Assembly: GCF_020733705.1 (NCBI RefSeq)
Contig: NZ_JAJFZM010000002.1
Location: 558,001-622,000 of the forward strand
From: Nocardia australiensis
Lineage (GTDB): Bacteria; Actinomycetota; Actinomycetes; Mycobacteriales; Mycobacteriaceae
Direction of reading: 5' to 3'
Length of the DNA stretch: 64,000 nucleotides
Within the stretch, counting starts at the first letter, position 1. Each line of letters begins with the position of its first letter. Below the pieces are notes generated by a model. That model was not told the DNA's origin. It did no database searches and saw only the letters and a program-made list of their open reading frames with translations. Of the stretch, positions 41,988 through 50,955 are shown in pieces. Made by a program: the position numbers and the translations under genes.

Positions 41988-44267
41988 ATGGACTTTGTAC
42001 GTGACATCGCCGCAATCGGACTGGCCGACGAGGTCGAGGCGGGCGGAAAAGGCGCCAATCTGGGGGAACTGACCGCGGCGCGGCTGCCCGTGCCCGCGGC
42101 GTTCGTCGTGCTGCGCTCGGGCTATTTGGAAGCAATGCGCCGCAGCGGGGTGGCCGACGATCTGGCCGCGGAGCATCGTGCCGCGCTGGCCGCCGTCGGT
42201 GACCACGCCGAACTCGCCCAGCGCTGTGATCGGCTGCATGCGCTGGTGGCCAAGGCGGGCATGCCCGAGGACCTCGAAGAACAGATCGCGCACACCTACG
42301 CCGGACTCGGCGGGGCGGACGGGCCCGCGCTGGTCGCGGTTCGTTCCTCGGCCACCGGGGAAGACAGCGCCTCCGCTTCATTCGCCGGGATGAATGTGAC
42401 AGCGACAAACGTGAGCGGCACTGCGGATGTGGTCGAGGCGGTGCGCTCCTGCTGGGCGTCGCTGTTCAGCCCGCGTGCCGAAACCTACCGCGCCGAACGG
42501 AAGTTCACCGGTGAACCGGCCATGGCCGTCGTGGTGCAGGTGATGGTCGCGGCGGAGCGCAGTGGGGTGGCGTTTACCGCTGATCCTGGGACCGGAGACC
42601 AGAGCCGGATCGTGATCGAGGCGGCACGCGGGCAGGGCGAGGTCGTCGTCTCTGGAGCCGTAGAGCCCGACCATTACGTTCTCGCCAAGGAGGATCTGCG
42701 AATTCTGGAGTCACACATCGGAAAACAGGGCTTCGCGATCGTCCGCAGCATGGACGGAACTGGCGACCGGACCATCGAGGTCGATGCGGACGACCAGGGG
42801 CGGGCACTCGATGATGAGCAAGTACGTCAGATCGCCCGGCTCGCCATGGCAGCCGAAAAGCACTATGGCACACCGCAAGATGTGGAGTGGGCGATCGAGG
42901 GCGACCGAATGTGGCTGGTCCAGGCCCGCCCGATCACCACCCTCGGTACCGTGCAGGCGCCGCATGCCGACAGTGGCGACGGAGCGGCGCTGGCGACCGG
43001 GTTGGCCGCCGCACCGGGTGTGGCCAGTGGCGCCGTTCGGGTACTCGCCGGACCGTCCGAGGGACATCTGCTGCACGACGGAGAGATCCTGGTCGCCGAG
43101 ATGACGACGCCGGACTGGGTGCCGACCATCCGCAAGGCCGCGGCACTGGTCACCGACAGCGGCGGAGTCACCTGTCACGCCGCCATCGTCGCCCGGGAAC
43201 TGGGCGTGCCCTGCGTAGTCGGCACCCGCACAGCGACCAAGGATCTCGTGGACGGGCAGATCGTCACCGTCGACGGCGGAAGGGGCCGGGTCGTCGCGGG
43301 CGCGGTCACCCGGCCGGTCCATGCCGTCGAGGTGGCTACTGCACCCCGGGCGACGGTCACCACCGCCACCAAGATCTACGTCAACCTAGCTATGCCCGAT
43401 ATCGCGGAAGCAGTTGCGGCACAGGACGTCGACGGAGTCGGGCTGCTTCGCGCCGAGTTCCTGCTGACTCGTGCACTCGGCGGGCGGCACCCACATGACC
43501 TGATCGCTCGCGGCGAGCAGGAAGCCTTCGTCACCCGGATGGCGGACTCGCTCGGCGGGATTGCTTCGGCCTTCGCGCCCCGCCCGGTGATCTATCGCGC
43601 AACCGACTTGCGCAGCAACGAATTCCGCGGACTGACCGGTGGCGAGCAGTACGAGCCGGTGGAGGACAACCCGATGATTGGATATCGGGGCTGCTTCCGC
43701 TACATCCGCGAGCCGGAGATGTTCACGCTCGAGCTGGCCGCGCTGGCCCGGGTGCGCGAGCAGAACCCGAACGTGCACTTGATGATTCCGTTCGTGCGCA
43801 CCCGCTGGGAACTGGAGGCATGCCTGGAGCTCGTCGACGCCAGCCCGCTCGGACGGGCCCGCTGCCTGCATCGCTGGGTAATGGCCGAGGTCCCCTCGGT
43901 CGTGCACTGGCTACCCGAATACGTCGGCCTCGGCATCGACGGCGTCTCCATCGGCAGCAACGACCTCACCCAGCTCGTTCTCGGTGTGGACCGCGATTCG
44001 CAGTTGTGCGCGGAGGTTTTCGACGAGGCCGATCCGGCTGTGCTGGCGGCGATTGAAAAGATCGTGCAGACCGCCCGCGCCCACGGCATCACCTCCTCGC
44101 TGTGCGGCCAAGCGCCCTCCACCCGCCCCGACTTCGCCGAATACCTTGTCCGCATGGGCATCACCTCCATCTCGGTCAACCCGGACGCAATCGACACGGT
44201 CCGCCGCACCGTAGCCGCCGCCGAGCGCCGAGCGCTGTTGGACGCCGCACTGAACGCGCGGCGGTGA
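41988..44267 (+). CDS. ppsA: phosphoenolpyruvate synthase
   Basis: PEP synthase makes PEP from pyruvate and ATP, allowing gluconeogenesis. The 759-residue protein has the ATP-grasp start (EAGGKGANLGELTAARLPVP), the phosphohistidine loop (DSGGVTCHAAIVARELGVPC) and the PEP-binding TIM barrel with LLRAEFLLTRAL, GSNDLTQLVLGVDRDS and SSLCGQAPSTRPDFAEYLV. The last motif has the catalytic Cys. Length is normal. A homologue belongs to the M. smegmatis dormancy cluster. A DosR-like box lies 58 bases upstream. Confidence 0.93.
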   Translation: MDFVRDIAAIGLADEVEAGGKGANLGELTAARLPVPAAFVVLRSGYLEAMRRSGVADDLAAEHRAALAAVGDHAELAQRCDRLHALVAKAGMPEDLEEQIAHTYAGLGGADGPALVAVRSSATGEDSASASFAGMNVTATNVSGTADVVEAVRSCWASLFSPRAETYRAERKFTGEPAMAVVVQVMVAAERSGVAFTADPGTGDQSRIVIEAARGQGEVVVSGAVEPDHYVLAKEDLRILESHIGKQGFAIVRSMDGTGDRTIEVDADDQGRALDDEQVRQIARLAMAAEKHYGTPQDVEWAIEGDRMWLVQARPITTLGTVQAPHADSGDGAALATGLAAAPGVASGAVRVLAGPSEGHLLHDGEILVAEMTTPDWVPTIRKAAALVTDSGGVTCHAAIVARELGVPCVVGTRTATKDLVDGQIVTVDGGRGRVVAGAVTRPVHAVEVATAPRATVTTATKIYVNLAMPDIAEAVAAQDVDGVGLLRAEFLLTRALGGRHPHDLIARGEQEAFVTRMADSLGGIASAFAPRPVIYRATDLRSNEFRGLTGGEQYEPVEDNPMIGYRGCFRYIREPEMFTLELAALARVREQNPNVHLMIPFVRTRWELEACLELVDASPLGRARCLHRWVMAEVPSVVHWLPEYVGLGIDGVSIGSNDLTQLVLGVDRDSQLCAEVFDEADPAVLAAIEKIVQTARAHGITSSLCGQAPSTRPDFAEYLVRMGITSISVNPDAIDTVRRTVAAAERRALLDAALNARR

Positions 44268-44276
44268 CGTGCCGGT

Positions 44277-44475
44277 GCGTACAACCGCTACCGCGACAAA
44301 GCCCAGATCGCGCAGTGGCAGCAGCACGACCCGATCCCGCGGCTGTTCGTCCAAGGAGCTGCCCGGGGACGTCGAAAAGCTCACGCGCGCAACCGGAGTA
44401 CCGATCAACGAGGCCGACTACGCCCGCATGGAATCGATCGACTCATGTGTGGATTCGCTCACTGCGGTCGAGTGA
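44277..44475 (+). pseudogene. pyruvate/2-oxoacid dehydrogenase E1-alpha, C-terminal remnant
   Basis: One frame reads YNRYRDKAQIAQWQQHDPIP, the typical RDK...W..DPI tail region of TPP-dependent E1-alpha subunits. The continuation, in another frame, reads ADYARMESIDSCVDSL and stops at 44475. Neither frame has a start or a TPP domain. It is a short leftover. Confidence 0.45.
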
Positions 44476-44501
44476 GCCTGACTTCGAACAGGTCACACAC
44501 A

Positions 44502-45356
44502 TCAGGATTGGCACACCAGTACTGGGCAGGCAGCGTGGTGGAGCAGATCCCGGGTGGTCGACCCGAACAACAGAGCCGCGGCGGTGGAGTGGCCGTGGCG
44601 GCCGACGACGAGCAATTGCGCATCCCGCGCTACCTCGTTCAGCACTGAGCGGGCCAGGCCGGGGACGGGCATTTCGATGACCTCGACATCCGGGTATTCC
44701 GTGCGCCAGTCGGCCAAAGACTCGGCCAGGAGAGTACGTTCCTGCTCACCACGGTCGAGGTGGTGACCCACCGGTTCGATGCGCGAGGGCCGGCAGTGCA
44801 CCGCGGTCAGCGGCACCCCGAGCGCTGCGGCGATCTCGAAACCGTGGGCGATGGCTGGGATGCTGAGCTCGGTCCCGTCCACACCGACCGCCACCGGCCT
44901 ACCGCGGGGAATAGGCCTGCCGTTCTCGCCGCGCCACACCCCGACCGGGCAGTGCGCATGCTCGGCGACATGCACGGTGGTCGATCCGATCAGCCTTTCC
45001 TCGTAGGCGCTCTGCGCACCCACCACGACGATACGGGCGTGCGCGCTCAGCTGCACGAGCGCCTTGGCGGGCGGGCCATCGGGCAGTGCGGCGTCGACCG
45101 TCAGCTCCGGGTCGCAGGTGCGCACGAGTCGGCAGGTTCGATCCAGGGTTCGAGTGGCGGCGTCGTATGCGTGCGGTGCATGGACGAGGTCGGCCAGCTG
45201 CTGCGCGGCGGTGCGCCGGCGCGCCAGCGCGTGGGCGATTAACAGTGGCGCGTGCAGGGCGCTGGCGAGATAGGCCGCCCAGCGCGCCGCATTCAACGCC
45301 ATCGCGGAATCGTCTACGCCGACGACGATGGTGTTGTGGTCGGCCCTGGTACCCAT
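44502..45356 (-). CDS. universal stress protein with two tandem USP domains
   Basis: A 284-residue protein. Domain 1 starts NTIVVGVDDSAMALNAARWA and ends with the ATP-loop pattern VVVGAQSAYEERLIGSTTVH. Domain 2 starts PVAVGVDGTELSIPAIAHGF and ends LLVVGRHGHSTAAALLFGST. Both keep the G-2x-G-9x-G-S/T signature, so ATP binding is likely. Two-domain USPs of this form are abundant in the mycobacterial DosR regulon. The ATG at 45356 has GTGAGGACC before it. I saw no convincing DosR-like site directly upstream. Confidence 0.92.
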   Translation of the reverse strand: MGTRADHNTIVVGVDDSAMALNAARWAAYLASALHAPLLIAHALARRRTAAQQLADLVHAPHAYDAATRTLDRTCRLVRTCDPELTVDAALPDGPPAKALVQLSAHARIVVVGAQSAYEERLIGSTTVHVAEHAHCPVGVWRGENGRPIPRGRPVAVGVDGTELSIPAIAHGFEIAAALGVPLTAVHCRPSRIEPVGHHLDRGEQERTLLAESLADWRTEYPDVEVIEMPVPGLARSVLNEVARDAQLLVVGRHGHSTAAALLFGSTTRDLLHHAACPVLVCQS

Positions 45357-45486
45357 AGGTCCTCACTCCTGGGCAGCCCACTCGGCCGCTCTGTGTTCGT
45401 CAGAGGTGCGCTGCTGGTACGGAGCACTAATCATGGTCGTATCCCCACTATCCGCCGAGCCGTGTGCACGGGGTAGAGCCACCGGG

Positions 45487-45893
45487 TAGTGGCGGCGTTG
45501 ACCAATGTCATCCGCCGGAGCGGCTCAGCACAGGCGACGGATGACCCGAGTGCCCGCGAATTCCGTTGGCAGACGGACCGTGATCATCGTCGATGATGGT
45601 GCCGCCACCGGGGCCACAGCTCGTGCGGCCTGCCAAATGGTGCCGACACAGGGTGCGGCTCGGATCCTGTTGGCGGTCCCGGTTCGGGCCCGGATGCGCT
45701 GGCTGCCCTGTCGAAGGAGGCTGACGAGGTGATCTGTCTCGAACAGCCGTCGCGGTTCCACGCTGTCGGCCAGTGGTACTACCCCGAGCTGCTGCGCCGC
45801 GCCGTTGACGGTTACGACTAGTGATCCGCCACTGCGTGACAACGAAGTGCGGGTGATCGCCGGCAAGGTCGAACTCGCCGGACTATCCGGTTG
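45487..45893 (+). pseudogene. decayed copy of the phosphoribosyltransferase-hydrolase gene
   Basis: The DNA encodes, in three successive frames, TVIIVDDGAATGATARAACQ (PRPP loop), then ALAALSKEADEVICLEQPSR with HAVGQWYYPELLRRAVDG, then DPPLRDNEVRVIAGKVELAG. These are the successive segments of the intact gene at 29951-31297 with the N-terminus and the whole hydrolase domain missing. At least two frameshifts are present. The break at about 45890 falls within the last codons of the convergent hydrogenase protease gene. Confidence 0.8.
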
Positions 45894-46356
45894 CAATCCC
45901 GGCGCGCGCCAGCTCGGTCAAGGTCGCCTGAACCACCCGTGGACGCGCCGCCGTGACGGGGCCGGACAGACCAACGCCGAGGTCGAGGGTCGCTGCCTCC
46001 ACGGCGATGACGACAAGCTCGCGGGGGAGGCGGCCGAGCGCTCGGCCGAGTGGCACCGCGTCGGGGATGCCGAGGGCATGGGAGCTGGTGGCGGTGGTGA
46101 GTTCACGGAGGGCGTCGACAGTGGTACGCCAGACGCGGCCCGGAGTGGACGGTTCGCACTCGACGGCGTCCACAACGACGGCGAGCTCGGCGCCGTCCCA
46201 CGCATCGAGCAGTCCGGTCGGTTCGCCATCGCGCACGGTGACGAGAACACCGGACAGATCGAGTGCTTCGATGTCTCGGGCCACGGCCGGGCCGATCCCA
46301 TCGTCGCGGCGAAACTCGTTCCCGACGCCGATAACGACAGCCTGCGACCCAGTCAC
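45883..46356 (-). CDS. hydrogenase maturation protease of the group 3b operon
   Basis: A 157-residue HycI/HoxW-like endopeptidase that removes the C-terminal tail of the large subunit after nickel insertion. The opening AVVIGVGNEFRRDDGIGPAV carries the first nickel-binding acid. Next come LAVVVDAVECEP (second acid) and SSHALGIPDAVPLGRAL with the metal-binding His. All three ligands are in place, unlike in the broken copy near hypF. The GTG at 46356 overlaps the hydA stop. Its own stop lies in the junction with a decayed phosphoribosyltransferase copy, so the last few residues may be new. Confidence 0.88.
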   Translation of the reverse strand: MTGSQAVVIGVGNEFRRDDGIGPAVARDIEALDLSGVLVTVRDGEPTGLLDAWDGAELAVVVDAVECEPSTPGRVWRTTVDALRELTTATSSHALGIPDAVPLGRALGRLPRELVVIAVEAATLDLGVGLSGPVTAARPRVVQATLTELARAGIATG

Positions 46357-47645
46357 AGGCGCACCACGTCGAGCGCGAGGAAGTGTGCCGAGCACGAGAT
46401 ACACGGGTCGTAGTTACGGATGGTGCGTTCGCACAGTGCCGTGAGTGCCGCGTCGTCGAGGTCGAGGTGGTTTGTGACGACACGACGCAGGTCGTCTTCG
46501 ATGGCGGCCTGGTTCTGCGAGGTGGGCGGAACGATGTCGGCGGAGCGGATGATGCCGTCTGCGTCGACGTCGTAGCGGTGATACAACAGACCCCGTGGTG
46601 CTTCACTCACACCGTGACCGGTACCCGCCCGAGGAGTGACGGGAACGGCTGCGCGCGCGGGTGTTTCGTAGTCTTCGATCAGCTGTAGCGCCTCCTCGAT
46701 GGCATAGACGACCTCGACGGCGCGAACCAGGATGCTGCGGAACGGGTTGCGGCATTCACTGCCCAATCCGCTATCGGTGGCGACCTGACGGGCTATCGGC
46801 GACAACCGGGTGGAGTTGAGCGTGTACCGGGCCAGCGGTCCGGTGAGGTAGCGGCGGCCGTCGAGGGTCGCGTGCAGAGCGGTCGAGTGCGGAACTTGAC
46901 CTTCGGCGACGTGGTCGGCGAATTCGGCAGCGGAGAAGGTGAGTCCGGTACTGCTGTGGATATCTCCGGATTCGATGGCATACCGGTGCGGGTGGGAGAC
47001 GGCGAGCAGGTCGTGGTTAAGCTCCGCGTCCGGAAATTCGAGGCCACCAGCCCAGCGCGCGGTGTGCACGGCGTAATCCAGTGCACGGCGCAACTGTTCG
47101 GCCAGTGGTGCGAAATCGGTAGGGGACGGAACGGAGTAGAAGCCGCCGACTCGCACGTTGATCGGATGGATGGACCGTCCGCCGATCAGTTCGAGCAAGG
47201 CGTTGCCGGCCTTTTTCATCGCCAGGCCCTGTTCGACGAGTTCACGATGATCGGCGGCGAGGGTGATGGCATCGGGATAGCCGAGGAAATCGGGTAGATG
47301 CAGCAGGTAAATGTGTAACGAGTGGCTGGAGATCCACTCTCCGCAATACAACAGGCGGCGCAGCCGCGCCAGGGGCGGGTCGAGCTCGGCGCCGCACAGC
47401 TGCTCGAGTGCGTTGCAGGCGCTGGTTTGATAGGCAACCGGGCAGATGCCGCAGATGCGGGCAGTGATGTCGGGCGGTTCGGTGTAGGCGCGACCGCGCA
47501 GGAACGCCTCGAAGAAGCGGGGCGGCTCGTAGATGTTCAGCTCGGCACGCTCGACGGCACCGTCGGAAACGACTATCCGCAGCGCGCCTTCGCCCTCCAC
47601 CCGCGCAAGCGAACTGACCCGCAACTGCCTACTGCGATGACTCAT
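46353..47645 (-). CDS. hydA: group 3b [NiFe] hydrogenase large (alpha) subunit
   Basis: The large subunit bears the Ni-Fe(CN)2CO site. The 430-residue protein has the L1 motif ITARICGICPVAYQTSACNA and the L2 motif NYDPCISCSAHFLALDVVRL. The four nickel-site cysteines are present, and the protease cut is expected after the His, leaving a nine-residue tail. The form of L1 and L2 and the four-gene order fit NADP-linked (sulf)hydrogenases such as mycobacterial Hyh. The start follows AAAGGAGG. It overlaps hydD by 17 bases. Confidence 0.95.
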   Translation of the reverse strand: MSHRSRQLRVSSLARVEGEGALRIVVSDGAVERAELNIYEPPRFFEAFLRGRAYTEPPDITARICGICPVAYQTSACNALEQLCGAELDPPLARLRRLLYCGEWISSHSLHIYLLHLPDFLGYPDAITLAADHRELVEQGLAMKKAGNALLELIGGRSIHPINVRVGGFYSVPSPTDFAPLAEQLRRALDYAVHTARWAGGLEFPDAELNHDLLAVSHPHRYAIESGDIHSSTGLTFSAAEFADHVAEGQVPHSTALHATLDGRRYLTGPLARYTLNSTRLSPIARQVATDSGLGSECRNPFRSILVRAVEVVYAIEEALQLIEDYETPARAAVPVTPRAGTGHGVSEAPRGLLYHRYDVDADGIIRSADIVPPTSQNQAAIEDDLRRVVTNHLDLDDAALTALCERTIRNYDPCISCSAHFLALDVVRL

Positions 47646-48417
47646 CGTGCCTCCTTTCCGCGAAGGCCGGGGCCGCCGCCGCGACAGTGTGAAACACTCG
47701 GTCGACATCGTCGGTGGACATGCCATTGACACTCAGAATCGGCAGCAGCGCACGGATATTCGGAGTCGCCATCGGGCCGAAGCAGCCGTAGCAGCCGCGA
47801 TGATAAGCCGGGCACAACGCACCGCACCCGGCCTGGGTGACCGGGCCCAAGCACGGAATGCCATGTGCGACAGTCACACACGTAGTACCGCGGCGCTTGC
47901 ACTCGGTACAGACGCTGGTGTTCGGCAGGTCGGGGGCACGCCCGGCGAGGAAGGCGCACAGCGTATCCAACAGTTGACGACGGTCGATCGGGCAGCCGCG
48001 CAGCTCGAAATCCACCGGCACGTGCGCCGAGATCGGTGTCGAGGTGGCCAGCGTCGAAATGTATTGCGGGCTGGCATACACCACGGAGGTGAACTCGGAG
48101 ACATCGGCGAAGTTGCGCAGCGCCTGGATGCCGCCGTGAGTTGCGCAGGCACCGATGGTGACGAGAATCCGTGACTGCTCCCGGATCTCGATAATGCGGC
48201 GCTGTTCCTCCGGTGTGGTAACCGATCCTTCGACCAGCGACACATCGTAGGGGCCGGGTTCGACCGTGCTGGTCGCCTCGGTGAAATGTGCAATATGGAG
48301 GCGTCCGGCCAGGCTCAGCAGCTCGTCCTCGCAGTCGAGCAGGGTGAGTTGGCAGCCGTCGCACGAGGTGAACTTCCACACCGCCAAGGTCGGGGTCTTC
48401 GTCTGGGAAGTGTTCAT
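47629..48417 (-). CDS. hydD: group 3b [NiFe] hydrogenase small (delta) subunit
   Basis: A 262-residue Fe-S protein relaying electrons from the Ni site. The proximal-cluster cysteines appear in WKFTSCDGCQLTLLDCEDEL, TIGACATHGGI and ELRGCPIDRR. Further clusters are carried by CTECKRRGTTC, GIPCLGPVTQAGCGALCPAY and HRGCYGCFGPM. There is no Tat signal, so the enzyme is cytosolic, as expected for group 3. The ATG at 48417 overlaps the hydG stop by one base. Confidence 0.94.
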   Translation of the reverse strand: MNTSQTKTPTLAVWKFTSCDGCQLTLLDCEDELLSLAGRLHIAHFTEATSTVEPGPYDVSLVEGSVTTPEEQRRIIEIREQSRILVTIGACATHGGIQALRNFADVSEFTSVVYASPQYISTLATSTPISAHVPVDFELRGCPIDRRQLLDTLCAFLAGRAPDLPNTSVCTECKRRGTTCVTVAHGIPCLGPVTQAGCGALCPAYHRGCYGCFGPMATPNIRALLPILSVNGMSTDDVDRVFHTVAAAAPAFAERRHDESSQ

Positions 48418-49292
48418 CACAGCTCCCGGATCGATAGCAGCGGTTGGGCTGTCGCGTAGTCGACGACCGGGCCGTCGCGGCATAGCAGCAGCGGCCCGAG
48501 TTGGCAGTGCCCGCAGCGGGCGACGCCGCACTGCATGTTGCGTTCGAGCGCGATCCGGATGTCGGTTGCGGCGATTCCCTTGCGCAGCAAGGTTTGCGCG
48601 CAGAATCGCATCATCGGTTCTGGACCGCACAGGAACGCCGTTGTGCGACCGGGATCCAGTGTGAACCTGGCCAATGGTTCGGTGACGAACCCGACCTGGC
48701 CGGTCCAGCCCACCGCCGGATGATCGACAGTCTGCTGCAATTCGACGTCACCGGTTGCGGCCCACTGCTGTTGGTCGTTTCGGAACAGGATGTCGGCCGG
48801 GGTTCGGGCACCGGTGATCAGTACCACCCGCCGGTAGTGGTCGCGCGCCGCGAGCGCCGTGAGTACAACCGGCCGCAGCGGCGCCAGTCCGACGCCGCCG
48901 CCGACGATCACAAGATCGCGCTCGCGCGCGGATTCGGGGTCCCAGCCGCTGCCGAATGGCCCGCGCACGCCGATCAACCCACCGACCATGGTGTCGTGTA
49001 GCGCGCGGCTGACCGCGCCGACGGCGCGGATCGTGTGTTCGAGGACGCCGTCGGCGGCGGCTGGGCTGCCGCTGATTGATATCGCGATCTCGCCGACGCC
49101 GAAGCTGTAGAGCATCATGAACTGCCCGGCCCGAAACCGTTTCGCTGCCTGGTGAACCGGTTCGAGCATGAGAGTCACGGTGTCGCGATTCTGTGGGATA
49201 TGGCCGACGACCCGGTAGGGCAGCATGGTGTCGCCCGGTGCTGGTGTACCCCGCGCGATTGTGGCGCTTGTAGCGGCGCCGCGCTGGCTCAT
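48417..49292 (-). CDS. hydG: group 3b hydrogenase FAD/NAD(P)-binding gamma subunit
   Basis: A 291-residue diaphorase-like subunit that passes electrons between the Fe-S chain and NADP(H). It has the ferredoxin-reductase FAD domain (FRAGQFMMLYSFGVGEIAIS), the NAD(P)-binding GGGVGLAPLRPVVLTAL and FLCGPEPMMRFCAQTL, and a C-terminal [2Fe-2S] site in MQCGVARCGHCQLGPLLLCR. This layout matches HydG of sulfhydrogenases. The ATG at 49292 has AGAGGAAG before it and overlaps the stop of the cyclic-nucleotide-domain gene. Confidence 0.93.
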   Translation of the reverse strand: MSQRGAATSATIARGTPAPGDTMLPYRVVGHIPQNRDTVTLMLEPVHQAAKRFRAGQFMMLYSFGVGEIAISISGSPAAADGVLEHTIRAVGAVSRALHDTMVGGLIGVRGPFGSGWDPESARERDLVIVGGGVGLAPLRPVVLTALAARDHYRRVVLITGARTPADILFRNDQQQWAATGDVELQQTVDHPAVGWTGQVGFVTEPLARFTLDPGRTTAFLCGPEPMMRFCAQTLLRKGIAATDIRIALERNMQCGVARCGHCQLGPLLLCRDGPVVDYATAQPLLSIREL

Positions 49293-49795
49293 CGGCTGCT
49301 TCCTCTGTCGCCGGTGCCGCTCAGTGACGGGGAGGTGTCGCACGGATTGCGGTACAGATCGAGCAGCCGCGCCCGGGTGGCCTGCAGGCGTTCCAGCACA
49401 GCCTCGAGTAGCATGCGGTTCAGGGCGCGGCCGAATACTGGGTCCAGGTCAGCGAGTTCGGCCAGTCGCGCTGAATCGAATTCGATCGCGAGTACCGGTT
49501 CGACCGTGTGTGCACCGAAATGCCACCGGTACGGCGGCATCAGCCACGACCAGCCCAGCAGCTCTCCGCTGCCCAGGGTTTGGACGACGATATCGCCGCG
49601 GCCTGGGACGTGCGCGTCGAGCCTGACTCGGCCGTCGCGGATCAGCCAGCACCGGTCGGCCGATTGCCCCTCGGTAATCAGCTGCCACCCGGCGGGATAG
49701 CTGACGTCGCGACCGGCATCGGCGAGTACGGCGAGTTCCGTTGCGGTCAGTGACGCCAGCTGTGCGAACTGCGACAGTTCGTCAACTGCGGTCAT
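49289..49795 (-). CDS. cyclic-nucleotide-binding domain protein within the hydrogenase operon
   Basis: A 168-residue protein that consists of a CAP-type sensor domain: FAQLASLTATELAVLADAGR, then VSYPAGWQLITEGQSADRCW and the phosphate-binding-cassette region VQTLGSGELLGWSWLMPPYR. The C-terminus is a long helix (ALNRMLLEAVLERLQATRAR) with no DNA-binding wing. It is therefore not a CRP regulator, but may bind a nucleotide and act on the enzyme. Similar genes lie inside other group 3b operons. It overlaps hydB by 14 bases and hydG by four. Confidence 0.85.
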   Translation of the reverse strand: MTAVDELSQFAQLASLTATELAVLADAGRDVSYPAGWQLITEGQSADRCWLIRDGRVRLDAHVPGRGDIVVQTLGSGELLGWSWLMPPYRWHFGAHTVEPVLAIEFDSARLAELADLDPVFGRALNRMLLEAVLERLQATRARLLDLYRNPCDTSPSLSGTGDRGSSR

Positions 49796-50903
49796 TGGTG
49801 CCCCCTTCAGCAAGTGCCGCCATTTCGGCGGTGATGTCGATCTCGGCCGGGCACCAGGCGATACAGCGTCCGCAGCCGACGCAGCCGGAGCTGCCGAACT
49901 GGTCGTGCCAGGTGCCGAGCTTGTGGGTGAGCCACTGCCGGTACCGGCTCTCGCCGGACCGCCGGACACTGCCGCCGTGCTGGTAGGAGAAATCCAGTTC
50001 GAAGCAGGACACCCAGCGTTCCCAGCGTTCGGCGTGGTCGCCGGTCAGATCGGTGACGTCCTCGGTGGAGGTGCAGAAACAGGTAGGGCACACCATCGTG
50101 CAGTTGCCACATGTGAGACACCGAGATGCCACGTCCTGCCACTGCGGCGACTCGTGGGATTCGCGAAGGACGGTGGGCAGGTCGGCGGCCGGCATCGACC
50201 GTCCCATCCGTCCGGCAGCAGTGTCGACCGCTGTCCGGGCAGTGGTGACGTCAGTGGTTTCGGCGGGACGCGTGGTGAGGTGCGCGAGCACATCTGCTCC
50301 GGTCTCGCTGCCGATGTCGACCAGGAAGCGATGCCCGGCGTCGTCGATCGTTTCGGTGAGCGCGAGGTCATATCCTTTGGAGACGCCGGGCCCGGTGCCC
50401 ATCGAGACACAGAAGCACACGCCTCCCGGCTCGGTGCAGTTCACCGCGACCACGAACAGGCCCGCGCGGCGACCGGTGTATCCGGTGTCGGAGTATGTCC
50501 CACCGCCGAGTACGCGGCCCAGGATCGCGATCGCGGCGAGATCACACCCCCGCACGCCGATAAACGCAAACCGTTGTGCGGAGTCTTCGGCACGTTGCTC
50601 GTTCAGGTCAGGCCCCATCTCCCACACCTTGCGGTGTGGCGGATGCAGGAACTGCTTCCACGAGCCGGGTCCGGCCGAATGCGCGAACACAGCCGCATCG
50701 TCGCGGCGCCGCAGCCGATACCGTCCGGGCTCGGTATCCACGCTCCACCCGGCGGGCAGCTGTGCTCCGGACGCAAGGTCGTCCAGCACGATCGCACCGT
50801 CGCGCTCCTGCGGACCGATGACCCGATACTCCGCCTCGTGCAGGACTTCTACGAGGCGGTCCAGTCCCGCGCGGTCGATCACCATGGTGTCGCCAGGCTT
50901 CAT
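49782..50903 (-). CDS. hydB: group 3b hydrogenase Fe-S electron-transfer (beta) subunit
   Basis: A 373-residue subunit with two [4Fe-4S] ferredoxin motifs: CLTCGNCTMVCPTCFCTSTE at about residues 250-270 and SSGCVGCGRCIAWCPAEIDI near the C-terminus. The N-terminal two thirds are the HydB/AsrA-type domain, with FAFIGVRGCDLAAIAILGRV. It is the first gene of the operon. An IS110 element lies directly upstream, so its native promoter is displaced. The ATG at 50903 has AAAAAGG 10 bases upstream. Confidence 0.93.
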   Translation of the reverse strand: MKPGDTMVIDRAGLDRLVEVLHEAEYRVIGPQERDGAIVLDDLASGAQLPAGWSVDTEPGRYRLRRRDDAAVFAHSAGPGSWKQFLHPPHRKVWEMGPDLNEQRAEDSAQRFAFIGVRGCDLAAIAILGRVLGGGTYSDTGYTGRRAGLFVVAVNCTEPGGVCFCVSMGTGPGVSKGYDLALTETIDDAGHRFLVDIGSETGADVLAHLTTRPAETTDVTTARTAVDTAAGRMGRSMPAADLPTVLRESHESPQWQDVASRCLTCGNCTMVCPTCFCTSTEDVTDLTGDHAERWERWVSCFELDFSYQHGGSVRRSGESRYRQWLTHKLGTWHDQFGSSGCVGCGRCIAWCPAEIDITAEMAALAEGGTNDRS

Positions 50904-50955
50904 GAGGCCCTACCTTTTTCTTGTGCCCCCGAACGGGTTTGATCGGGGTGTGCGA

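Noticed and set aside
45357..45486. DosR-like site before the universal stress protein
   Set aside because: No stretch reached a convincing match when read by eye; the best candidate had only one half-site.
49289..49795. CRP/FNR transcriptional regulator
   Set aside because: Only the sensor domain is present. No helix-turn-helix follows before the stop codon.
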